This document shows positions 27,866 to 34,138 of a stretch of DNA of 64,000 nucleotides, one piece after another. The translations under genes were made by a program, and so were the position numbers. Below the pieces are notes generated by a model. The model saw only the letters and a program-made list of their open reading frames with translations. It was not told where the DNA came from and did no database searches. The stretch lies in NCBI GenBank assembly GCA_905480335.1, contig CAJQPY010000005.1, forward strand, positions 124,001 through 188,000, given 5' to 3'. Source of the DNA: an uncultured Ilumatobacter sp. (GTDB lineage: Bacteria > Actinomycetota > Acidimicrobiia > Acidimicrobiales > Ilumatobacteraceae). The first letter of the stretch is position 1, and each line of letters opens with the position of its first letter.

Positions 27866-28615
27866 CTACTCGGGGTCGGGCAGCACGCAGGGGTACCCGG
27901 CATAGAGGCCGACGCTGTTCGCCGTGCGACCGGCGGGGCCCTCGTCGATCAACTCCACGATGATCTGTGCGATCTGGGCCGGCGTCATCCATGTCGCCAG
28001 GTACTCAGGGTCGGGGTCTCGGCCGAGGAAGCCGCGGAGCATCTCGGTGTCGGTCGCACCCATACAGATGTTGTTCACCCGGATCTGGTGTTTCGCCAAC
28101 GACTTCGCCCAGTCGAAGGTTAAGCCGTTGAGCGCCCACTTCGATGCGTTGTAGAGGTCCATGACCCCGTGGCCGTGGTGCCGGTCGCAGTCCGGGCACG
28201 GCTTGACATGGTCGGTCGAGACGTTGACGATGTTGCCACCACCACCGTCGATCATGATCGGCGCCACCGCCCGCCCGAACAGGAACGCTCCCTTCGTGTT
28301 GGAGCCGAAGAAGCGGTCGAAGTCGGCGTCCGCCTGCTCCCACGGATCGTTGGGGCCTGTGGGTGCGACCTCACCGGCATTGTTGACCAGAACGTCGATC
28401 CCGCCATGCGCTACGGCCGCGCTGTCGACCACGAACCGTACGTGCTGAGGGTCAGCAACGTCACCGACGTGGCCGGTGGCGCCGATCGCCGCCGCGACGT
28501 CGAGGATCGTCGAGCGACGATCGGTGATCACGACGTCATGTCCGTCAGCGACGAAGCGCTCGGCGATGCCGCGGCCAATGCCCTGCGCTGCCCCGGTGAT
28601 GATGGCGACGCTCAC
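27866..28615 (-). CDS. SDR-family oxidoreductase with a Cys/His-rich insert
   Basis: A 249-residue short-chain dehydrogenase/reductase. The cofactor motif is ITGAAQGIGRGIAERF at residues 6-21 (GxxxGxG), NNAG is at residues 78-81, and the catalytic set is S-T-D in NIVNVSTDH and YNASK. Between the catalytic Ser and Tyr there is an insert rich in Cys and His (PCPDCDRHHGHG), not usual in classical SDRs, which may bind metal or form a lid. Residue DRR after the second strand suggests NAD(H) preference. The start overlaps the stop of the upstream P450 (ATGA), so the P450 and this SDR are a translation-coupled pair: hydroxylation followed by alcohol oxidation is a reasonable inference. Confidence 0.83.
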   Translation of the reverse strand: MSVAIITGAAQGIGRGIAERFVADGHDVVITDRRSTILDVAAAIGATGHVGDVADPQHVRFVVDSAAVAHGGIDVLVNNAGEVAPTGPNDPWEQADADFDRFFGSNTKGAFLFGRAVAPIMIDGGGGNIVNVSTDHVKPCPDCDRHHGHGVMDLYNASKWALNGLTFDWAKSLAKHQIRVNNICMGATDTEMLRGFLGRDPDPEYLATWMTPAQIAQIIVELIDEGPAGRTANSVGLYAGYPCVLPDPE

Positions 28616-29850
28616 GGCTGCTCACCCCACGCGATGGGAAGCGTTCGCCGCCCCCACAGGAGGAACGTCGGGATCCGGGTGGTCGGGCCGTCGAGCCGCA
28701 GGTCGGGGACACGATCGAGTACGCGTCGGAGCATGATGCGAGCCTCCAGTCGGGAGAGATGGGCACCGGGGCAGAAATGGCGCCCGAGGCCGAACGCGAG
28801 ATGGGTACGGCGCAGGAGATCGAAGTCGCGGTCGAGACGGAACGTGTCGGGATCATCGAAGACCTCGGGATCACGATTGGCCGCTCCGTAGGTTGCCATC
28901 GCCTTGGTCGTCTCGGGGATCGTGACTCCATGGAGCTCGAGTTCTCGAGTGTTCGTCCGGTACAACCCGAGTACCGGAGCATCGAAGCGCAAGCTCTCCT
29001 CCACGGCGACCGCGTCGAGGTTGGGACGGTCACGAAGTTCGTCGTACAGCTCGGGACGTTCGAGGATCCGCCAGAACAGGTTCGTGATGAGCGACGTCGT
29101 GGTCTCGTTGCCACCGACGAGGAGCTGCTGGAGAATGTTGAGCAGTTCGGGGTCGGTGAGCCGACGACCGTCGGCCGACGCGACGAGCAGGCCCGACATC
29201 ACGTCGTCCGAGATCACGTCGCCGAGCACCTGCTCGGACCAGTCGTCGGGGGACAACCCAGCAGTGACGAGCAGGTCGCGACGCTCGTCGAGTTGATCCA
29301 CGAAGAACGCGTCGATCTGCGCCCGATTCTCGGCGGCGGCATCAGGATCCTGGCTCCCCATGGCCTCGACCTGGCGATCGGACCACTCCTTGAATTGTGC
29401 GATCTGTGACGTCGGGACCCCGAGCACGTTCGCGATCACGAGGACGGGGAGCGGGCATGCGAGGTCGTCGTGCAGATCGGCTCGCCGTTCGGGTCGAACC
29501 AGCATCGCGTCGATCAACTCATCGGTCAGCCGGACGATGTCGCCCTCCATCCGCTCGACGACGCGAGGCGTGAAGCCCTGCTGGACGAGACGACGGTACA
29601 TCGTGTGGTCCGGCGGGTCGCTGAACAGGCACCCGGCCACCGAGAAGCGTGGCGACTGGCCGTAATGGCTCGACCACGTGTGCCAGTCCCGCAACATGGC
29701 GGCGACATCGGCGTGGCGGGTCACGGTGACGAACGGAGGATCGAACTCATCGAAGCGATGCACCGGGCACGCCGACCGCAGCTCGGCGTATACAGGGAAG
29801 GGGTCGGCCAGGACTTCACTCCCAAACGGGTTGTACTCCACTTCTCCCAC
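28612..29850 (-). CDS. Cytochrome P450
   Basis: A 412-residue bacterial class I P450 with all key motifs: YNPFGSEVLADPFPVYAELR at the N-terminus, LFSDPPDHTMYRRLVQQGFT (C-helix region), I-helix LLVGGNETTTSLITNL, ExxR as EESLRFD, and heme loop LAFGLGRHFCPGAHLSRLEA with the Cys ligand. An open frame reaches further upstream, but the GTG at 29850 (MGEVEYNPFG) gives the standard N-terminus and leaves 39 bp to the divergent gene at 29890. It is coupled by a 4-nt overlap to the SDR downstream. Redox partner genes are not adjacent. Confidence 0.9.
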   Translation of the reverse strand: MGEVEYNPFGSEVLADPFPVYAELRSACPVHRFDEFDPPFVTVTRHADVAAMLRDWHTWSSHYGQSPRFSVAGCLFSDPPDHTMYRRLVQQGFTPRVVERMEGDIVRLTDELIDAMLVRPERRADLHDDLACPLPVLVIANVLGVPTSQIAQFKEWSDRQVEAMGSQDPDAAAENRAQIDAFFVDQLDERRDLLVTAGLSPDDWSEQVLGDVISDDVMSGLLVASADGRRLTDPELLNILQQLLVGGNETTTSLITNLFWRILERPELYDELRDRPNLDAVAVEESLRFDAPVLGLYRTNTRELELHGVTIPETTKAMATYGAANRDPEVFDDPDTFRLDRDFDLLRRTHLAFGLGRHFCPGAHLSRLEARIMLRRVLDRVPDLRLDGPTTRIPTFLLWGRRTLPIAWGEQP

Positions 29851-29877
29851 GCTGCGAACGTACCCAACGGCAGCTCC

Positions 29878-29883
29878 TACGAT
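29878..29883 (+). promoter_or_regulatory. -10 box of leaderless promoter for the AhpD-like gene pair
   Basis: TACGAT ends 6 nt before the GTG at 29890 and would drive both AhpD-like genes. Confidence 0.5.
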
Positions 29884-29889
29884 CGATGC

Positions 29890-30285
29890 GTGGAACTCGC
29901 TTCCTTTTTGGCCGACACCGGCGCCCTCGTCGCGCTCGACGCTGCACACGACGCCGCCTGGGATGCAACCGATGCGCCGCTCCTCACGATCTGTCGGGAT
30001 CGTGTGGGCATGTTATTGCGCCACGATCCGACCATCGATGCCATGTCGGCGGTCGACCGAGACGCCCTCAGCAACTGGACGACGTGTGACCGGTTCTCGC
30101 CTCGTGACCGAACGGCACTCGCTTTCACCGAGCAGTACATCATCGACGTCGCATCGCTGACCGACTCCCAGGCACGCGCGCTCCGGGAGCATCTCGGTGA
30201 TGACGGTCTCGCCAGCTTCGTCAACGCACTCCTGGTGATCGAGCAACGAATGACCCTAGAGCTCGCTCTCGGTGGGGTGCTGTGA
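29890..30285 (+). CDS. Carboxymuconolactone-decarboxylase/AhpD-like protein (no CxxC)
   Basis: A 131-residue, all-helical protein resembling the CMD/AhpD fold. The helix equivalent to the active site reads PLLTICRDRVGMLLRHDP, with a Cys but no CxxC pair, and later parts have FTEQYIIDVASLTDSQARAL and LALGGVL, typical of the dimer-forming C-terminal helices. It begins with a GTG supported by the TACGAT box and ends 1 nt before the selenoprotein candidate. The pair probably forms a heteromer or a substrate/redox partner set; without the redox motif this member may be structural. An enzymatic role is not proven. Confidence 0.65.
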   Translation: MELASFLADTGALVALDAAHDAAWDATDAPLLTICRDRVGMLLRHDPTIDAMSAVDRDALSNWTTCDRFSPRDRTALAFTEQYIIDVASLTDSQARALREHLGDDGLASFVNALLVIEQRMTLELALGGVL

Positions 30286-30286
30286 C

Positions 30287-30793
30287 ATGACCGAGCAGCG
30301 CACCGCCAGGGTCGCACCGGGCACCAAGGGTGACCGGGCACTCAGCGGTGCGCTCATGCAGTTTGCGGCGGCTGCTGTGCGCAATGACCTGGTGGATCCA
30401 GTGACGACCGAGCTGGTCCGACTCACCTGCGCGTCATACCACGACTGCCACACTTGACTATCTTTGCGCTCGGCAGTTGCCAAGCAGCACGGACTCGACG
30501 AGCGCCTGGTGGGTCAGCTCAGTGCGACCGACCCCGACCTGACCGACGCTCAGATCGCTGCGATCGATTTCGCAACCGCCCTGATGACCGATCCGGCGGG
30601 CATCTCGGCCGACCTGCGCGCCCGCCTGCACCGTCACTATTCGCGGGAGCAGCTCATCGAGCTGGCGCTCGATGTCATGAAGTGGAGCTATCAGAAGGTG
30701 CCGGTCGCCCTCGGCGTCGACAGCGAGGTGAATCCGGGCCGGCTCACCGACCTCGTCTTCGACGACGACGGCAACTGGGTCCGCCCAACCTGA
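30287..30793 (+). CDS. AhpD-like selenoprotein (in-frame TGA read as Sec57)
   Basis: A 168-residue CMD/AhpD-family protein when the TGA at 30455-30457 is read through. Before it: LVDPVTTELVRLTCASYHDC ending in Cys54-His55-Thr56; after it, in the same frame: LSLRSAVAKQHGLDERLV and the C-terminal helices ending VNPGRLTDLVFDDDGNW. In this family the motif is HDCxxC, so the TGA takes the place of the second redox Cys and gives CHTU, the CxxU form known in AhpD-like selenoproteins. A hairpin with loop AGUU starts 7 nt after the TGA. The rest of the frame is undamaged. Expected role: peroxide or disulfide reduction. Alternative: a recent nonsense mutation, less likely given the hairpin. Confidence 0.8.
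30458..30489 (+). promoter_or_regulatory. Bacterial SECIS-like hairpin after TGA 30455-30457
   Basis: Pairs by eye: 30465-30467 with 30487-30489, 30468-30470 with 30483-30485 (A486 bulged), one C-A mismatch, then GGC 30472-30474 with GCC 30479-30481. The apical loop AGUU (30475-30478) has a G in its second position and starts 17 nt after the TGA, within the 16-37 nt range reported for bacterial SECIS elements, the SelB binding sites. Confidence 0.7.
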
Positions 30794-30816
30794 GCCAGCC
30801 CCGGACAGTCAGATCG

Positions 30817-30869
30817 GCAAATCCTGGCGGATCGTGACGGTGACCGTCTCGATCCGCCCGAATATTTGC
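30817..30869. repeat. Long palindromic element, copy 1 of 2
   Basis: A strong stem: GCAAAT (30817-30822) with ATTTGC (30864-30869), GGCGGATCG (30826-30834) with CGATCCGCC (30850-30858), GACGG with CCGTC, loop TGA. Its core GGCGGATCGTGAC-N12-GATCCGCCCGAATAT recurs at 46109-46148. It lies between the convergent selenoprotein and nuoN genes, where it could terminate transcription in both directions. Confidence 0.7.
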
Positions 30870-30878
30870 TGATCGCGG

Positions 30879-30909
30879 GTCTCATCCGGTGCCTGACACC
30901 GGATGAGAC
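30879..30909. terminator. Perfect 13-bp hairpin between convergent genes
   Basis: GTCTCATCCGGTG (30879-30891), loop CCTGA, CACCGGATGAGAC (30897-30909). It is 15 bp after the nuoN stop on the minus strand and 86 bp after the selenoprotein stop. There is no clear U-run, so it is a hairpin-type terminator or mRNA-stabilising end. Confidence 0.55.
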
Positions 30910-30923
30910 AGCTGGTGACCGCG

Positions 30924-32450
30924 TCAGATGGGCAGTGCGCCGGTGAGATCCTGGATGTTGCCGAAGCCGGCCACGAGGCGGGGGTACACACCGATGGCGA
31001 TGGTGCCAATGACCGTGATCGCAAGCGCCGCGATGATCGGCGACGGCGGGTTGATCGGCGCCGTGTTGCCGTCGGGCACGTCGTCGACCCACACGGTGCG
31101 CAGCACCTTGAAGTAGTAGGCCGCCGAGATGACCGTGTTGACCGCAGCGATGCAGGCAAGCACATACGCCGACGTGGTGTCGGCGTCGAGCACGGCCTTG
31201 AAGGCGTTGAACTTCGCGAACCATCCGCCGAGCGGCGGGATTCCGGCGAGCGATGCCATGAACACGGTGAGCGCAACCGCCATCCCGGGTGCGTAACTGA
31301 ACAATCCGCCGAACGACGAGATCTCGCCGGAGTTCGTTTTGCGCGTCACGGCGATCACCACGGCGAATGCACCGAGGTTCATGAACGCGTAGACCAGCAG
31401 ATAGACCACGACGGCGTTGAGTGCCGAACCGCCCGCATCGGGATCACCGGCGAAGGCGAGCGGCATCAGGATAAACCCGCCCTGGCTCACCGATGAATAG
31501 GCAAGCATGCGGACAATGTTGGTCTGACGGAGTGCAACCACGTTGCCGACCGTCATGGTCAGTGCAGCCATCACCCAGAGCAGCGGCCCGTAGACGTCGC
31601 TCGCGTCCGGGAAGGCCACGAAGATCAGCGTCATCAACGCCACGAAACCTGCGGCCTTGGACGCAACGGACAAGAAGGCGGTGACGGGCGTGGGTGCCCC
31701 CTCGTAGGTGTCGGGCGCCCAACTGTGGAACGGCACCGCCGACACCTTGAACGCAAAGCCGACGATCACGAACACCACACCGACAACTTCAAGTCCGAGG
31801 AGGTCGCCGTCGGTCAACGATGCGCCGATCTCGGTGAGCTTCGTGGTCGACGTGGTGCCGTACAGGTACGACATGCCGAAGAGCATGATCGCCGAGGCGA
31901 ACACACCGAGCAGGTAGTACTTCACACCCGCCTCGTTAGAGACCGACGAGCGCTTGCGCCACGCCGCCATCATGTAGGCAGGAATCGAGAGCAACTCGAG
32001 TGCGACGAAGATCGAGACCAAATCACGGGCCGACGTCATCATGACCATGCCGAGCACCGAGCAGAGCATCAGCACGTAGAACTCACCCTGGTAGTAGCCG
32101 CCATCTTCGAGCTCGTTCTGGCTCATGAGCACAACGACGTAACCGACCAGCAGGAACAGTGCCTTGAGGACGAGCGCGTACTCATCGATCACGTATCGGC
32201 CGTCGAACAGTTCTCGCGGGACACCGTCGAGTTCGAGGCCCAGCGTGACGACCGGGATGAACGCGGCAAGCATGACGAAGCCGGTCAACGTGGCAATCAT
32301 CCACTTCTTGGTCTCATCGATGTTCAGGTCGATGAACAACACGACGTTGATACCGATCACGAGGATCAGCTCAGGCGCGATTGCGTGCCAATCGATCGCA
32401 GGCGCAGTCCATTCGGCCTGCGCCAGAAGGGACGAGACGAGGCCGATCAT
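30924..32450 (-). CDS. nuoN: NADH-quinone oxidoreductase subunit N
   Basis: A 508-residue antiporter-like membrane subunit of complex I with about 14 helices; it carries one proton pathway. The family pattern is seen in KYYLLGVFASAIMLFGMSYL, FKVSAVPFHSWAPDTYEGAP (the conserved Lys and the SWAPDTYEG motif) and MLAYSSVSQGGFILMPLAFA. Last gene of the nuoA-N operon; it overlaps the nuoM stop by 4 nt and is followed by a strong hairpin. The C-terminus has no extra domain. Confidence 0.95.
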   Translation of the reverse strand: MIGLVSSLLAQAEWTAPAIDWHAIAPELILVIGINVVLFIDLNIDETKKWMIATLTGFVMLAAFIPVVTLGLELDGVPRELFDGRYVIDEYALVLKALFLLVGYVVVLMSQNELEDGGYYQGEFYVLMLCSVLGMVMMTSARDLVSIFVALELLSIPAYMMAAWRKRSSVSNEAGVKYYLLGVFASAIMLFGMSYLYGTTSTTKLTEIGASLTDGDLLGLEVVGVVFVIVGFAFKVSAVPFHSWAPDTYEGAPTPVTAFLSVASKAAGFVALMTLIFVAFPDASDVYGPLLWVMAALTMTVGNVVALRQTNIVRMLAYSSVSQGGFILMPLAFAGDPDAGGSALNAVVVYLLVYAFMNLGAFAVVIAVTRKTNSGEISSFGGLFSYAPGMAVALTVFMASLAGIPPLGGWFAKFNAFKAVLDADTTSAYVLACIAAVNTVISAAYYFKVLRTVWVDDVPDGNTAPINPPSPIIAALAITVIGTIAIGVYPRLVAGFGNIQDLTGALPI

Positions 32451-34078
32451 TGCGGGATGCCGGCGGAGATGGTCTTGACGAGTTCGGTGACGGCCGGATC
32501 AAGCACCTTGAACATCAGTTGCGGGTAGACGCCAAACACGACGATCGCAATGAGGAACGGCGTCCACGCGATCCACTCGGTCGGCTGCACGTCGTGGATC
32601 TCGTCGTGATGCTCATCGGTGTTTGCTGCAGAGCTGAGCGAATGGGCGACACCGTGGCCGTCGTGGCCGGCTGCTTCGTGTTCGGCGTCGGACTGGCCGG
32701 CGAACTCCTCGGTGGGCTCACCGAATGCCGTGCGCTGGTAGAGCCACAACAGGTAGGCGGCAGCGAGCACGGTTCCAACAGCTGCGATGACCATGAGCGT
32801 GCGGAACAGCGCCTCATTCAGCGAGGGATGGGGGCTGTACGCCGAGAGGATGGCCGGGAATTCGCCCCAGAACCCGGCGAGTCCGGGCAGTCCCAGCGAC
32901 GCCATCGCAGCGAAGCCGAGGATCCAGCCCATCTTCGGCATCTGGAGGAGCATGCCGCTGAGCCGCTTGATCTCGAGCGTGTGGTAACGGTGCTTGATCG
33001 AGCCGGCGACGAAGAAGAGCATGCCGGTGATCAGGCCGTGGGCGACCATTCCGAAGAGCGCCGCGTTGATGCCGAAGGTGGTGAGCGTCGAAATGCCGAG
33101 CATGACGAAGCCCATGTGGGCGACCGACGAGAACGCGATCAGCCGCTTCATGTCGGTCTGGGCGAGGCATCCGAGCGCACCGTAGATGATGCCGATGACG
33201 GCGAGGATGCCGATGACCGGCGCCCAGGCCTGAGCTCCCTGCGGGAGCATCGGCAGCGCAATCCGAACGAAGCCGTACGTACCGAGCTTGAGCAAGATCG
33301 CTGCCAAGATGACCGAGCCTTGCGTGGGCGCCTGGGTGTGCGCGTCCGGCAGCCACGTGTGGAACGGAAACATCGGGACCTTGACCGCGAACCCGAGGAA
33401 CATGCCGGCGAAGATCCAGATCTGGACATCACGATCGATGCCGGCCCCCATCTCGTACAGCCACGCGAAGCTGAAACTCTCTGCGCCAGTCTGGAAGAAG
33501 AGGGCAAGGAAGGCCACGAGCATGAATGCCGAGCCGAACATCGTGTAGAGGAAGAACTTCAGCGACGCGTACTTGCGGTCTGCGCCGCCCCACACGCCGA
33601 TCATGAAGTACATCGGGAGCAGCACGACTTCGAAGAACACGAAGAACAGGATCAGGTCCTGAGCGATGAAGGTGCCCGCCATGCCCGTCTGGAGGATCAA
33701 CATCAGCGAGTAGAACGCCTTGGGATTCCCGGCCTCGGGCATGTTGTCCCAGGAGTAGATCATGACGAGGAACGTGACCGCCATCGACAGGAAATACAGC
33801 GGCAGGCTGATTCCGTCGAGGCCGATCGTGTAGCCGGACGAGATCACCTCAATCCACTCGGCGTCGACGAAGAATTGTAGATTCTGGGCCTGGTCGTAGT
33901 CGAACAGCACCAGCGTGGCGATGCCGACCGCCAAGGTCAAACCCGCAGTGAGGATGCCGATGATCTTCGGTGTGCGTTCATCGTCCTTGCTCGTGCCGAA
34001 CATGATGGCGAGCGCGCCGAGCAGCGGCAGGAAGGTGCCGAGGCTCAGGATCCAGTTGTTGTCGGTGAGGTTGTTCAT
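32447..34078 (-). CDS. nuoM: NADH-quinone oxidoreductase subunit M
   Basis: A 543-residue proton-pumping antiporter-like subunit. Seen: LYFLSMAVTFLVMIYSWDNM, FVFFEVVLLPMYFMIGVWGG (with the conserved Glu), FLYTMFGSAFMLVAFLALFF, and VKVPMFPFHTWLPDAHTQAP, the family signature for the pumping Lys helix. The loop before the last helix is unusually rich in His and acidic residues (EHEAAGHDGHGVAHSL, NTDEHHDEIHD). It overlaps nuoN by 4 nt and lies 60 bp after nuoL. Confidence 0.95.
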   Translation of the reverse strand: MNNLTDNNWILSLGTFLPLLGALAIMFGTSKDDERTPKIIGILTAGLTLAVGIATLVLFDYDQAQNLQFFVDAEWIEVISSGYTIGLDGISLPLYFLSMAVTFLVMIYSWDNMPEAGNPKAFYSLMLILQTGMAGTFIAQDLILFFVFFEVVLLPMYFMIGVWGGADRKYASLKFFLYTMFGSAFMLVAFLALFFQTGAESFSFAWLYEMGAGIDRDVQIWIFAGMFLGFAVKVPMFPFHTWLPDAHTQAPTQGSVILAAILLKLGTYGFVRIALPMLPQGAQAWAPVIGILAVIGIIYGALGCLAQTDMKRLIAFSSVAHMGFVMLGISTLTTFGINAALFGMVAHGLITGMLFFVAGSIKHRYHTLEIKRLSGMLLQMPKMGWILGFAAMASLGLPGLAGFWGEFPAILSAYSPHPSLNEALFRTLMVIAAVGTVLAAAYLLWLYQRTAFGEPTEEFAGQSDAEHEAAGHDGHGVAHSLSSAANTDEHHDEIHDVQPTEWIAWTPFLIAIVVFGVYPQLMFKVLDPAVTELVKTISAGIPQ

Positions 34079-34138
34079 GTGTCTCGGTTTCCTGTGATTC
34101 GCATGCGTTCTTCGGGGCCGTCGGAGATGGCGTGTCGA

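Noticed and set aside
32381-33880. Long open frame opposite nuoM and nuoN (about 500 codons, His/Arg/Glu-rich)
   Set aside because: Antisense shadow of high-GC nuo genes; no family resemblance and the nuo frames are certain.
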